Shown here piece by piece: positions 23,066-33,379 of a DNA stretch of 64,000 bases. The position numbers and the translations under genes were made by a program. Where the stretch lies: positions 62,001 through 126,000 of the forward strand of contig NZ_JUIW01000011.1 of assembly GCF_004151245.1 (NCBI RefSeq). The letters run 5' to 3'. How positions within the stretch are numbered: the first letter of the stretch is position 1; the number at the start of each line of letters is the position of its first letter. This DNA is from Flavobacterium beibuense (GTDB taxonomy: Bacteria; Bacteroidota; Bacteroidia; Flavobacteriales; Flavobacteriaceae). The notes under the pieces are model-generated. The model had not been told where the DNA came from. It saw only the letters and a program-made list of their open reading frames with translations, and searched no databases.

Positions 23066-25432
23066 TTACTTGTTTATAAATTCAACCTTTCTTTTTATTT
23101 CATTACCCTCCTCATCGGTTATTGTTAAATAATAAGTTCCTGTTTGTGCCGTTACGGCCATTTCATGAAACGTTTGGGTTTCTCCCAGATATTTATCCCC
23201 CAAATACCAAAACAGCTTTGCATTAGGCACAGTATGGGCCGCTTTGAATATAACAGGCTGAATTTCGCCGTTAAAATCTTTGGTAAGATATACTTTACTG
23301 TCCTCCTTAGGATAGATAAAATCCATAGTACTGCCAGATGAACCTTTACAGTCTTCCCGGAAAGGCGGCAACGCTATATAATCCAGGTGGTTGCTGCGGT
23401 AGTACCATTCCATTACAGGAGGAAGTACAAACCATGGTTTGGTTACCATATTATCCACACTCTCACATCCGCTGTTTACCTGATATTTTTCTGAAACATC
23501 AAGATGCACTAAACGATGATACGGACATGCTTCTGTCTGTTTCTCGCTTAAAGGAATCCATTGCTTAATAGTAGGACAAAACTGCCCGGCCAGATGCCCG
23601 CTTGCAGTGCATACCTCAACCTCTTCAAGATCATCATAGGGAGTGGCAAACCATTTCTGCCTTGGCAACAGGTTAAATACATCAAACAATACAGGAGCCG
23701 CACTCCCTACACCTGTAAGTGTTGGCCTTCCTTCTCCTGATGCATTTCCAACCCACACACCTACCACATATCTTGAATTAGTACCTATAGCCCAGGCATC
23801 ACGGCTACCAAAACTGGTTCCTGTTTTCCATGCGATTTCCAGCGACGAATCATAAAACTTCCAGGCTTCATCCCCTTCAGGGCGGTTAACTTCCTTCATG
23901 GCATTATAGGTAAGCCATATAGACCCTGCTCCTAATACAGGCTTGTTATATACTTCCTTACCAAAGTCATTTTTAAGGCTGCTGTCCCAATTAAGGTTGG
24001 CAAATTCATTTTGCCTGTATTTTGCCTGATGTGCCGTAAAATAATTGAGCGTAGAGCTCATACCGGCATAAGCACTGCATAAATCCCAAAGGTTAGACTC
24101 CGCACCTCCTAAAATAAGCGACAACCCGTAATGATTAGGATGCTCCTTAATATCCGAAAGTTTGAACTTTTGAAGTTGTTCATAAAAATGATACACCCCA
24201 TAATCCCTTAACATAAGTACAGCAGGCACATTTAACGACCTTGCAAGCGCCCTTTGCGCCGGAACGGCACCATCATAGGTCAGGTCATAATTCTTAGGGC
24301 TATAGCCCGCTATCTGCGTAGGAATATCAGGTATTAAGGTGTTAGGCAATAACTCTCCCGAGTTAAGCATGGAGGCAAACAGCAAAGGCTTAAGTATACT
24401 TCCCGTACTTCTCGCTGCAGGTATTATATCCACATCCTTTTGGTGTGCCCTGTCGGTAGGGGAATTACCCACATAAGCCATAACATTTCTGGTTTGCACA
24501 TCCACAACCAGTATAGCAAGGTTATAAACCTCTGTCTGTTTATATTCCTGATAATATCTTGCAGCTATCTGGTTTACTCTTCCCTGAAGGTTATTATTTA
24601 CTGTAGTCTTTATACGCTGCCCTTCGTGTGTTTTAGCAATATTTTGTAACAGGTGCTGTGCCGACTGAGGCAAATCAAAAGGTTTTTGAGGTAACTCCTC
24701 CAGCAAGGACAACTCATAGGTTTCCTTATCTATTACACCCTCATCCTTAAGTTTTTTAAGGAGCCTGTTTCGTTTATCCAAAAGCTGTTTTTGATTCCTA
24801 CCCGGATAGATAAGACTTGGAGCATTAGGCAATACGGCAAGTGTTGCAGTCTCTGCCCAGCTAAGCTGATGCGGCTGAACGCCAAAATAGCGCCAGGAGG
24901 CCATTTCAAGCCCTACTACATTACCTCCGTAAGGAGCATGTGCAGCATACAGGTTAAGTATGTCGTCTTTACTGTACCTAAACTCCAGTCGGGTAGCCAG
25001 TATAATCTCTATAAATTTTTCGAAGTAAGTCCGTTTTTCATCACCTCTGGAAAGGCGTATTACCTGCTGGGTAAGCGTACTTCCTCCCCTTACTACCCTG
25101 CCTGCTTTGTGATTTTGCCTTGCAGCCTTTACAATCGCTACCGGATTAAACCCCGGGTGGCTGTAAAAATGCTGGTCCTCAAAATAAACAATACATTGTT
25201 TAAACTTATAGGGCACACTATCCTGCGCCGGAAAACGCCATTGACCATCCGTTGCTATACGGGCAGCCAGCAAATCGCCTTCGGTGCTTTCTATAACCGT
25301 AGAATAAGGCTCTTTAAAAAGAGTTGAGGGAAGGCAAAAATAGTATAGAAGCAGCAGGATAAAACTTACTCCAAGTTTTATCCTGCGCTTTTTAATCCAA
25401 TTGATTATTGCTGTTTTTCTACTTTCACCCAT
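23066..25432 (-). CDS. pbpC: Penicillin-binding protein 1C
   Basis: 788 residues. N-terminal transmembrane anchor (about 18-32). Glycosyltransferase 51 domain with EDQHFYSHPG and RGGSTLTQQVIRLSRG. Transpeptidase domain with the SxxK active site in STGSILKP, SLN and the KTGT box (AWKTGTSFGSRDAW). The C-terminal third contains the PBP1C-specific domain with Cys pairs (CTASGHLAGQFC, SGC). Makes peptidoglycan in the periplasm. The start overlaps the 3' end of the macroglobulin gene by 28 bases, the well-known pbpC/A2M pairing. Confidence 0.96.
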   Translation of the reverse strand: MGESRKTAIINWIKKRRIKLGVSFILLLLYYFCLPSTLFKEPYSTVIESTEGDLLAARIATDGQWRFPAQDSVPYKFKQCIVYFEDQHFYSHPGFNPVAIVKAARQNHKAGRVVRGGSTLTQQVIRLSRGDEKRTYFEKFIEIILATRLEFRYSKDDILNLYAAHAPYGGNVVGLEMASWRYFGVQPHQLSWAETATLAVLPNAPSLIYPGRNQKQLLDKRNRLLKKLKDEGVIDKETYELSLLEELPQKPFDLPQSAQHLLQNIAKTHEGQRIKTTVNNNLQGRVNQIAARYYQEYKQTEVYNLAILVVDVQTRNVMAYVGNSPTDRAHQKDVDIIPAARSTGSILKPLLFASMLNSGELLPNTLIPDIPTQIAGYSPKNYDLTYDGAVPAQRALARSLNVPAVLMLRDYGVYHFYEQLQKFKLSDIKEHPNHYGLSLILGGAESNLWDLCSAYAGMSSTLNYFTAHQAKYRQNEFANLNWDSSLKNDFGKEVYNKPVLGAGSIWLTYNAMKEVNRPEGDEAWKFYDSSLEIAWKTGTSFGSRDAWAIGTNSRYVVGVWVGNASGEGRPTLTGVGSAAPVLFDVFNLLPRQKWFATPYDDLEEVEVCTASGHLAGQFCPTIKQWIPLSEKQTEACPYHRLVHLDVSEKYQVNSGCESVDNMVTKPWFVLPPVMEWYYRSNHLDYIALPPFREDCKGSSGSTMDFIYPKEDSKVYLTKDFNGEIQPVIFKAAHTVPNAKLFWYLGDKYLGETQTFHEMAVTAQTGTYYLTITDEEGNEIKRKVEFINK

Positions 25433-28400
25433 TGTCCTTTGGTTCGTGCCAGATAAGAGTTGTCATACATGGCTTCACACTGTACTCCCGGCAGGTAATA
25501 ACTTCCCGGATAAGATGCATTAAGCAGTATCCTGAAGGATTTGGTTTCACGAGGTTTGAGCGTGAAATAGAAGTTGGTCCTGTCATCCCTTATATCGGTA
25601 TAGTCAACCTGATTCTCTGCAAAGTTGCCAAAATCAGTAAACCTTGTATTTACAATTTCCCATCCCGAAGGAATAATTTGTGTAAGCGCCACATTATCTA
25701 CCCTCTCATCTTTCAGGTTGGTTATATACACTTCGGCTACAAACTCTGTTCCCTGAGTTAACGAAGCAGGGTTAATAACAGTACCAGACCTGTCTTTAAA
25801 GCTTATTCTTGTACTAAGTCCTTTTTGCTCGGTCTGCTCCTCGCCCACAGGCAGTATACCACTGTATACTACTTTAGCGTATAGTGTAGCATCCTTAGTA
25901 TTCTTAATTGTAACCGAATTATTATCCGACACCGTAAGCACCCTGTCTGCAAATGTTTTGGCAGTTGCAATGCTTTGGGCTTTACCGGCATTGTTATATT
26001 GTAGCTCTATTCCCTTACCACCATTTGCTTTGGCAAATTTAGACATTGAATACAGGCAATAAGCCGTGGTTTGTGTACTCATCCACATGTTAGACGACAT
26101 TGACTCAGCTATTTTATTAGCCATTTCAAACGACTTTTCTTTTTGATTAAGTATTACAAGTGTTTCCAATGCCATAGCCTTGTTACGCTCTGCAGAGCCA
26201 TAATAGTAATAATATCCATCCTGATAATTGTAATTAATACTACTCTGGCTTAACAATGACTGCCCAACATTCTTTTGCCCTGCAAGTGCATAGGCTGCTG
26301 CCAGCCTTAATTTCGATTCATTATCAAGGCCTCTTGTTTCTCGTAACCTATTCATAGACGATAAGTCAGGTGAACCTGCAAGTGCAAGTGTATATAATCT
26401 GTAAGCCTGTGCAAAATCATTAGAATAACCCTCTGCATAGCGCCATTGCCTTGCCATTTTCTTTTGGTAAGACAACCATTGGGCTTTTGCGTTTAAAGGA
26501 AGTTTATATCCTTTTTTCTCGGCTTCAATATAAAAATGCCCTACATAGCTTGAACCCCAATCATCCGGATTTGAATTACCCGGCCAGTATACAAAACCGC
26601 CGCTTGCCGTTTGAAACTGTGCCAGCCTGTTTATGGCAGCGGTTACATTGCGCTGTATTTTTTGTTTTCTTGCTTCATCAATATCAGCTATATCCGCAAG
26701 GTACAGCTGAGGAAACACACTTGAAGTAGTTTGCTCCAAACATCCGTGAGGATACTGGATAAGGTAATCCAGTCTCTTATTAAAATCAATAGACGGGAAC
26801 GATGATACCTCCAGCTTAGCCTTATTACTACCCGGCACACCAAATGCAGCCCAGTCTATAGTTGCTGTGCTCTTAGGGTCTATAACCAGCGTCTTAACGT
26901 TTGTGGTTACAGGGTTAGGATTGGTTATATCCAACTCCACATCATAGCTTGCCTTCTCATTGCCTGAGAAAGCCTCAACCGTTACCTTACCAATTCCGGT
27001 AAGGTTTCCAACCTCTAAATCAAAGTAGGCAATCTTTTCATCCGGTCTGCTAAATGAGAGTGTCTGGCTTGCAGAGCCTTCCATTATAAAGCCGTTATTG
27101 GTTTTTACCTTAACGGTAACATTCTTCACATGGTCTTCCATGGCAAATACCGTTACCGGAAGGGTTACCTTCTCACCCGGAGTTACTTTTCTTGGAAGTG
27201 AAGCCAACAACATTAACGGACTCCTTACAGGTGTTGCCTTTTCGGCATTGCCATAAGCATTAAGATCGTTATTGGAAGCCACAACCATAGTACGTACGGA
27301 GCCTACATATTTAGGCAGTGTAATACTATGTGCTTTGGTTTCACCCTTAGCCAGATTAAACGGACCCAAATAAATTACCACCGGTTTAAATCGGTTTGCT
27401 TTTTTGGCATTACCTCCGCCCAGGTCAGCATCACCACCAATGCTGAATATCTGGTTTACCTTACCACCGTAAGCACCAATAATATCATCATATACATCCC
27501 AGGTTTTTACTCCCAGAGCTTCTTTTGCATAAAAACTGTCCCACGCGTTTGGCGTTTTAAACCTTGTAAGATCAAGTAAACCTTCATCTACTATGGCAAT
27601 GGTATAGGTCATAGCCTTACCTGATTTCTCGCTAACTTTTATTGTAGCTTTCTGTTCCGGTTTCAGCACTTCAGGCATGTTTATCTGAGGCTGTAATAAC
27701 GTGCTTTTATCTACCACTTCAATAGGCACTATACCATACAGTCGTATAGGCGAATCATTCTTAGTGGTGGCATGCGGCTGTAACATGGTAACATTTACAT
27801 ACACATTAGGGGCCATTTTTGCCGTTACCGGAATTTCCATTTGGGTTTCGCCTTTCTGCGTTTTTACCCAATAGGTTTCAAGTACCTTAGAGCCGTTTTC
27901 AAGAGACACCAATGCCCTTCCCCCTTCACTGGAAGGGAATGACACTTTTACTTTTTCGCCTACACTGTATTTCTCCTTATCAGTAGTAAACACAAGCATT
28001 TTTGCTTCGTCTCCTCCGTTGTTTCTGCTTCTGCCAGACCAGTAAGGGTAATCTATATATACGGTACCTCCGGCAGAGTGTCCGCTCTCATCATCGGTAA
28101 CTCTTACAAGGAACCTGCCCCACTGATTTTTATCGGTACCGAAACTAAAGCTTCCTTTACCCGAAGCATCTGTTACTATTTGGGTTTCATAATATGGCGT
28201 ATTTGAAAGCGCCGAACTGTAAGACGACATATTGCCGTGTGAGGCATCCCACCACCAGCTCCATGACACCTCAAATACTTTAGCTGTAAGTTTTCTTGAT
28301 GCCTTAGGTTTACCGTTCTCATCTACAGATACCACATTAATACGGTTGCTCTTACCGTTCTCTACAATTCCATACTTATTTCCTTCAGGCAGCTTTACCC

Positions 28401-30924
28401 CTACATAGCTGCTGTATGGAGAATAGGTAGAACTAATAACATCGGTACTAAAATCGCCTCCTTTTTCATAGGCCTTAGTCATTATCACCGCCTTAAGCAT
28501 ACCTGGTGCACGCAGCTTTAATTTTGGCTGAAGCGTTACCGTTGCCGAACCGTTTGCATCGGTCTTTCCTGTAAAGATGTTTACCTCTTCTGTAGAGAAA
28601 CGTTGTGCAGGATCGTCAAACACAAAGTTGTTATAATTCTTAAAGGTTGTTTTCTGGTTCAGGAATTTGGCCTGCATTTCCAGTTTAAGGTCTTTAGCTA
28701 CTGCTCCATGAAGCCATGCCACATCAACATTAGCTGTGTTTTTTTGTGATGCATAAATGGTTTTACCATTAAAGCCATTTTTAATTTTTAATCGGTTAGG
28801 CTTTATGGTTTCTACTTTAATACTTTTATAGAATTTAGCTCCTCCCACAGCCACTACAGCTTCCCAGTTTCCTGTTGGTGCCGAAGCCTGTGTGGGCACA
28901 ATAAATTTATAATGGTTTTTATCATTATGGTTTTGTACTGCTTCAAACACTACTTTACCATTAGGATCGCTTAGTTTTAGCTTTATAGGGTGAGATGGTG
29001 GCAGTTTAGCCGCTTTGTCGTTAAGGATAAACCCTATAAACAGGGTATCTCCCGGACGCCATACACCACGCTCCCCGTAAATATACCCCTTAAGTCCTTT
29101 TTGCAGCTTGGTACCGTCTACATCAAAGTTACTAACCGACTGTGAGTTACCATCAGCCATTTTCACATAGGTGGTATTGTCATCCTTTTTAACTATCGCA
29201 AAGAATGCAGGCCTTTCGGTTGACAACGTAACAGAACCATCTACCCCTGTTGTGCCCTCTGCCATTTTCTGTTGCTGGTAATTATATACCGCAACATTGG
29301 CTCCCGAAACCGCATCGGTAGTGATAATACTACTTACGCCAAAATAATAACTGTTATCCTCACCTCTTTTGGCAATTACACCCAAGTCACTGGCCAGTAC
29401 GTTAGTAGCTATCTTCTTATTGTAATAATATGATTTGCTGCAAGGGTTTTCTCTTTCCCTCCAGTCGTAATCATAGTCATAGTAATCATAATACTCCTCA
29501 CCATATTCGTCATACTCCGGATAGTAGTCTGACTCATCGTCTTCCTCTTCCTCATCGCTACTTTCATCATCGTTTGTTTCGCTTGGGTCACACTTGTACA
29601 GCGAGTATGCTTTTTTATAGGTTATTTCTACCCTGTAAATAGCTCCTCTTTCCGGCTTTATAATGGTTGCAAGATCTATGGCATACGAATTCCATTTGCT
29701 GTAATCGGCCATCTTATCGGTATTAAGTACAAGGTTCTTTTTGGCTACCGGCAGGGCCACGTTTCTTATATAGCTACCATCAAGCTCATTGCTTTGAAGG
29801 AACTGCATTATGTTGTTTTCAAAAATCCTGTAAACCTTTACATCTACCGCACTAAGGTTCACTGCCTGAAAGTTTATTTTAAGATTGCTCGATCCCGGCA
29901 GTATTGTTCCGCTCTTTAAAAACTTCACTTCCGGTTTAAGTTGTTCGAAAAGCACTTTAGTGGAATAGGTCTTTTTGGTCTTATAACCGTCTGTACTTTC
30001 TATTCCCTGAAAAACCTCCACCAGTCGGTTACCGTTTAATGCTTCCGAAAAGAAAACCTTAAGCAGGTTACCGTCTACCGAGAATTTAAGGTTCTGTACC
30101 CCTTCTACCGATATAAGTCCGTCAAAATTCTGGTTCTTTTTAAGTGGGTCGGAGAAATTAATATACATAGCCTGCGTATCGCCGTTAGCCACATCAATAC
30201 TAATAACCTTAAAGTTGTTTTTACCGGGAATGATAAATTCTTCCGAGCCTTCACGCTCAATACCATAAGGCTTACCGTTCCATATAATTTTTATGGCGGC
30301 ATCCTCTTCCGGACGCTTAATGCTGTCTATCACAAAAGGAAACTCTGTCTGGTTACCCATGGTTTTAGTAAAACGAACAGCAAGCTGCCTTCCGTCCTGC
30401 TCTGCCCTTACCAGTTTTTTCACGGTTTCGGCATCAATAAAATCACTTGTTTTGAGCTCACAGTTTAAAAACTGCCAGTCTTTGCTGTACGACTGCAGGT
30501 CTTTTGAGGCAACCATAAAATCCTGCTCCAGCGTTTTTACTATAAAGTTAAAGTCACGCAGATTTTTAGGTACATCTATAAATTCTGAAAGGTGAAGTGT
30601 AACCCTGTATTCAGTATCCGGCTGTAAAGGTTTTTCAGGTTTAAAGGTGATAATGTTGCCCGGCATGTAAACCACCTTTCCCGAAACCGAAGGTGATATG
30701 GTAAAATAATCGTCATCCAGTTCCTTATTAAGTTCCCATTCCTTTTTATCAAAAGCAAGCCCTACCTGAATATCAGAGTGCGTTGAAATGATTCCCGAAG
30801 TAAAACTGGTTATGTATTCGCGATAAAGAGAGATCTCGGATTCAAAATCTTCATCAGATTTTTTGGAGCATGAATGCAGCAATGCCATAGCTGCAACAAA
30901 CAGTAACAGTTTAAGGGGTTTCAT
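25405..30924 (-). CDS. Bacterial alpha-2-macroglobulin family lipoprotein
   Basis: 1839 residues. Lipobox LLHSC (about Cys 19) anchors it to a membrane. Several MG beta-sandwich domains follow (MG2/BAM near 600-1100), then the thioester motif GCLEQ in a YPHGCLEQTTSS context, and the alpha/alpha toroid and final receptor-like domain. The thioester is thought to trap proteases covalently. It overlaps pbpC by 28 bases, so the two are cotranscribed; the pair is thought to protect and repair the cell wall after attack. Residues 445-495 form an odd acidic, Tyr-rich insertion flanked by two Cys. Confidence 0.95.
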   Translation of the reverse strand: MKPLKLLLFVAAMALLHSCSKKSDEDFESEISLYREYITSFTSGIISTHSDIQVGLAFDKKEWELNKELDDDYFTISPSVSGKVVYMPGNIITFKPEKPLQPDTEYRVTLHLSEFIDVPKNLRDFNFIVKTLEQDFMVASKDLQSYSKDWQFLNCELKTSDFIDAETVKKLVRAEQDGRQLAVRFTKTMGNQTEFPFVIDSIKRPEEDAAIKIIWNGKPYGIEREGSEEFIIPGKNNFKVISIDVANGDTQAMYINFSDPLKKNQNFDGLISVEGVQNLKFSVDGNLLKVFFSEALNGNRLVEVFQGIESTDGYKTKKTYSTKVLFEQLKPEVKFLKSGTILPGSSNLKINFQAVNLSAVDVKVYRIFENNIMQFLQSNELDGSYIRNVALPVAKKNLVLNTDKMADYSKWNSYAIDLATIIKPERGAIYRVEITYKKAYSLYKCDPSETNDDESSDEEEEDDESDYYPEYDEYGEEYYDYYDYDYDWRERENPCSKSYYYNKKIATNVLASDLGVIAKRGEDNSYYFGVSSIITTDAVSGANVAVYNYQQQKMAEGTTGVDGSVTLSTERPAFFAIVKKDDNTTYVKMADGNSQSVSNFDVDGTKLQKGLKGYIYGERGVWRPGDTLFIGFILNDKAAKLPPSHPIKLKLSDPNGKVVFEAVQNHNDKNHYKFIVPTQASAPTGNWEAVVAVGGAKFYKSIKVETIKPNRLKIKNGFNGKTIYASQKNTANVDVAWLHGAVAKDLKLEMQAKFLNQKTTFKNYNNFVFDDPAQRFSTEEVNIFTGKTDANGSATVTLQPKLKLRAPGMLKAVIMTKAYEKGGDFSTDVISSTYSPYSSYVGVKLPEGNKYGIVENGKSNRINVVSVDENGKPKASRKLTAKVFEVSWSWWWDASHGNMSSYSSALSNTPYYETQIVTDASGKGSFSFGTDKNQWGRFLVRVTDDESGHSAGGTVYIDYPYWSGRSRNNGGDEAKMLVFTTDKEKYSVGEKVKVSFPSSEGGRALVSLENGSKVLETYWVKTQKGETQMEIPVTAKMAPNVYVNVTMLQPHATTKNDSPIRLYGIVPIEVVDKSTLLQPQINMPEVLKPEQKATIKVSEKSGKAMTYTIAIVDEGLLDLTRFKTPNAWDSFYAKEALGVKTWDVYDDIIGAYGGKVNQIFSIGGDADLGGGNAKKANRFKPVVIYLGPFNLAKGETKAHSITLPKYVGSVRTMVVASNNDLNAYGNAEKATPVRSPLMLLASLPRKVTPGEKVTLPVTVFAMEDHVKNVTVKVKTNNGFIMEGSASQTLSFSRPDEKIAYFDLEVGNLTGIGKVTVEAFSGNEKASYDVELDITNPNPVTTNVKTLVIDPKSTATIDWAAFGVPGSNKAKLEVSSFPSIDFNKRLDYLIQYPHGCLEQTTSSVFPQLYLADIADIDEARKQKIQRNVTAAINRLAQFQTASGGFVYWPGNSNPDDWGSSYVGHFYIEAEKKGYKLPLNAKAQWLSYQKKMARQWRYAEGYSNDFAQAYRLYTLALAGSPDLSSMNRLRETRGLDNESKLRLAAAYALAGQKNVGQSLLSQSSINYNYQDGYYYYYGSAERNKAMALETLVILNQKEKSFEMANKIAESMSSNMWMSTQTTAYCLYSMSKFAKANGGKGIELQYNNAGKAQSIATAKTFADRVLTVSDNNSVTIKNTKDATLYAKVVYSGILPVGEEQTEQKGLSTRISFKDRSGTVINPASLTQGTEFVAEVYITNLKDERVDNVALTQIIPSGWEIVNTRFTDFGNFAENQVDYTDIRDDRTNFYFTLKPRETKSFRILLNASYPGSYYLPGVQCEAMYDNSYLARTKGQWVKVEKQQ

Positions 30925-31040
30925 AGGCCGGTAAGGTTTATGTTAAAAATGGATATTTGTGTACTGCAATAACTTAAAAAAAGTCGGAATTATTGTAATA
31001 AAAACATTAAAAATTTACTGACAATCACACCTTTATGTCT

Positions 31041-31484
31041 CTATCTCCTTCTTTTAAAAAAATCTTTCACCAAAACCGAGCATTCGTTCTCCATAATTCC
31101 GCTAACCACCTCAGTTTTAGGATGAAGCTTTGTCCCTATAACCCTGTATCCCCTGTGCGTATCTGCAGCCCCAAAAACAATTTTTGATATCTGGCTCCAG
31201 TATAATGCCCCCGCACACATCTGGCAGGGCTCAAGCGTTACATAAAGCGTACAGCCTATAAGATATTTCCCTCCTAAAAAATTAGCTGCCGATGTTATGG
31301 CCTGCATTTCTGCATGGGCGGTAACATCGTGTAAAAGTTCGGTAAGGTTATGGGTTCTGGCAATAACCTTATTATCAACAACTATAACCGCACCTACCGG
31401 TATTTCGCCTTTATCAAAAGCTTCCTGCGCTTCCTGCAGTGCTTTTTTCATAAAATACTCATCGGTAAAAATGTCTTCAATCAT
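31041..31484 (-). CDS. tadA: tRNA-specific adenosine deaminase (TadA-like)
   Basis: About 147 residues. Zinc deaminase motifs HAEMQAI and PCQMCAGAL are intact, as are MKKALQEAQEAFDKGEIPVGAV and VVDNKVIARTHN. Converts A34 to inosine in tRNA-Arg(ACG). I prefer the ATG at 31484 (MIEDIFTDEYF), matching relatives; a frame open to 31514 would add ten residues. Divergent from dxs, with the starts 78 bases apart. Confidence 0.92.
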   Translation of the reverse strand: MIEDIFTDEYFMKKALQEAQEAFDKGEIPVGAVIVVDNKVIARTHNLTELLHDVTAHAEMQAITSAANFLGGKYLIGCTLYVTLEPCQMCAGALYWSQISKIVFGAADTHRGYRVIGTKLHPKTEVVSGIMENECSVLVKDFFKRRR

Positions 31485-31537
31485 TATGGTTAACCTAATT
31501 GTTTGTATTGCCAACCCAAAAATAGGAAACTATATTG

Positions 31538-31545
31538 TAAATTTG
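31538..31545 (+). promoter_or_regulatory. Candidate -7 element for dxs
   Basis: TAAATTTG matches TAnnTTTG and lies 17 bases before the dxs ATG at 31563. No TTG at the standard spacing; a short leader is implied. Confidence 0.4.
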
Positions 31546-31562
31546 TCCTTTCAAAAGCTATA

Positions 31563-33332
31563 ATGTCAGGCAATTTACTCTCACACATACAAACCCCCGG
31601 CGATTTACGTAAACTGGAGCCACAGCAGCTGCCGCAACTGGCAAAAGAACTGCGTGATTTTATTATTGATATCGTATCGGTTAAGGAAGGGCACTTAGGC
31701 GCCAGCCTTGGTGTTGTGGAGCTTACCATTGCCCTGCACTATGTTTTTAACACCCCAAACGATTTATTGGTTTGGGATGTGGGCCATCAGGCATACGGAC
31801 ATAAAATACTTACCGGACGCCGTGATAACTTTGACACCAACAGGCAGCTGGGAGGTATTAGCGGTTTCCCGAAGAGAAGCGAAAGCATTTATGATACTTT
31901 TGGTGTAGGTCATTCCTCTACTTCTATTTCTGCGGCGTTAGGTATGGCAATAGCCTCTCAGTTAAAGGGAAAAAACGACAAAAACCACATTGCGGTTATC
32001 GGGGATGCTTCAATAGCCTCAGGGATGGCTTTTGAAGGCCTTAATCATGCAGGAGTTACCGATGCCAATCTACTGGTTATACTTAATGACAATGCCATAG
32101 GCATAGATCCAAGCGTAGGTGCACTGAAAGATTACCTTACACAGGTTAAGGACGGAAAAAACCCGCGTAAAAACAACATGATCAAATCCCTGAATTTTGA
32201 CTATTCAGGACCTATTGACGGGCACGACCTTAACGGACTTATAAAAGAACTGGAGCGTCTTAAAAACATAAAAGGCCCTAAGTTTCTTCATATAATTACA
32301 ACTAAAGGGAAAGGCCTTAAACAGGCCGAGGAAGATCAGGTAAAATACCATGCTCCCGGTAAGTTTGATAAACTTACAGGAGAAATCCTTAAGATTGCCG
32401 ATGAGAATCTTCCACCAAAATACCAGGATGTATTTGGGCTTACCCTTGTGGAACTCGCCGAAAAAAATGATAAGATTATAGGTATTACCCCTGCCATGCC
32501 ATCGGGTAGCTCTATGAAATTTATGATGGAGGCTTTTCCCGAAAGGGCCATAGATGTAGGTATAGCCGAGCAACATGCCGTTACGCTCTCCGCGGGGATG
32601 GCTACTCAGGGCATGATTGTATACTGCAATATTTACTCCACCTTCCTGCAAAGGGCATACGATCAGGTAATACACGATGTGGCCCTGCAAAACCTTCCGG
32701 TTATATTTTGTCTTGACAGGGCAGGATTGGTAGGTGAAGACGGCGCTACGCACCACGGGGTTTTCGATCTGGCTTATCTTAACTGTATTCCTAACCTGAG
32801 TATTTTTGCTCCGCTTAATGAGAGGGAATTACGGAATATATTATATACCGTACAGCTTGGCTTAGATCATCCTATAGCCATACGTTATCCAAGAGGCCGT
32901 GGAGAAAGTACCGAATGGCAACTGCCTTTTGAAAAGATTCCGTTTGGCAAGGCAAAACAGCTTAAAGCAGGTAGTGAAGTAGCGATACTTACCACAGGAA
33001 CCATTGGCAACAATGTTACCAAAGCCTTAGCCGAAACCGAAAAAGCTAATTTGTTCTCACATTATCATTTTGGGTTTGTAAAGCCTGTTGATGAGGAAGC
33101 ATTACACACCATCCTAAACAAATACAAAACCGTAATTACCGTAGAAGACGGCACAGTTAAAGGAGGTTTTGGCTCAATAACAGCTTCTTTTGCAACCACA
33201 CATAATTACACTACAAACATAACCATACTGGGCATTCCCGATGAATTTATAGAGCACGGAAGTATTGCCCAGCTACAACATTACTGCGGTATTGACGTTA
33301 AAAGCTTAAAAGATATTTTTTCAACTTATTAA
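31563..33332 (+). CDS. dxs: 1-deoxy-D-xylulose-5-phosphate synthase
   Basis: 589 residues. First step of the non-mevalonate isoprenoid pathway: pyruvate plus glyceraldehyde 3-phosphate give DXP, with thiamine diphosphate. Motifs: GHLGASLGVVELTIALH, the TPP site GDASIASGMAFEGLNHAG followed by NDN, and the transketolase core DRAGLVGEDGATHHGVFD. I chose ATG 31563 (SGNLLSHIQTPGDLR); the frame is open 20 codons further but that part overlaps the promoter. Followed 47 bases later by the DUF3078 gene, a conserved flavobacterial order. Confidence 0.97.
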   Translation: MSGNLLSHIQTPGDLRKLEPQQLPQLAKELRDFIIDIVSVKEGHLGASLGVVELTIALHYVFNTPNDLLVWDVGHQAYGHKILTGRRDNFDTNRQLGGISGFPKRSESIYDTFGVGHSSTSISAALGMAIASQLKGKNDKNHIAVIGDASIASGMAFEGLNHAGVTDANLLVILNDNAIGIDPSVGALKDYLTQVKDGKNPRKNNMIKSLNFDYSGPIDGHDLNGLIKELERLKNIKGPKFLHIITTKGKGLKQAEEDQVKYHAPGKFDKLTGEILKIADENLPPKYQDVFGLTLVELAEKNDKIIGITPAMPSGSSMKFMMEAFPERAIDVGIAEQHAVTLSAGMATQGMIVYCNIYSTFLQRAYDQVIHDVALQNLPVIFCLDRAGLVGEDGATHHGVFDLAYLNCIPNLSIFAPLNERELRNILYTVQLGLDHPIAIRYPRGRGESTEWQLPFEKIPFGKAKQLKAGSEVAILTTGTIGNNVTKALAETEKANLFSHYHFGFVKPVDEEALHTILNKYKTVITVEDGTVKGGFGSITASFATTHNYTTNITILGIPDEFIEHGSIAQLQHYCGIDVKSLKDIFSTY

Positions 33333-33379
33333 AAATACCGACTTTTGCATCGCATCTATTTAATACACCGTTTAGTAAA

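Noticed and set aside
24791-25327. 178-codon open frame on the plus strand inside pbpC
   Set aside because: It is antisense to the well-conserved glycosyltransferase region of pbpC and shows no domain.
29430-29642. Open frame opposite the macroglobulin acidic loop
   Set aside because: It is the antisense of the Asp/Glu/Tyr-rich codons; composition explains the open frame and it lacks a start signal.
31485-31514. Longer N terminus for tadA
   Set aside because: It would lack similarity to relatives; ATG at 31484 gives the usual start.
31503-31562. Longer N terminus for dxs
   Set aside because: This stretch contains the likely -7 element and does not resemble the family start.
32205-32756. 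183-codon frame antisense to dxs
   Set aside because: dxs motifs are intact across the same bases; the opposite frame shows no protein-like pattern.
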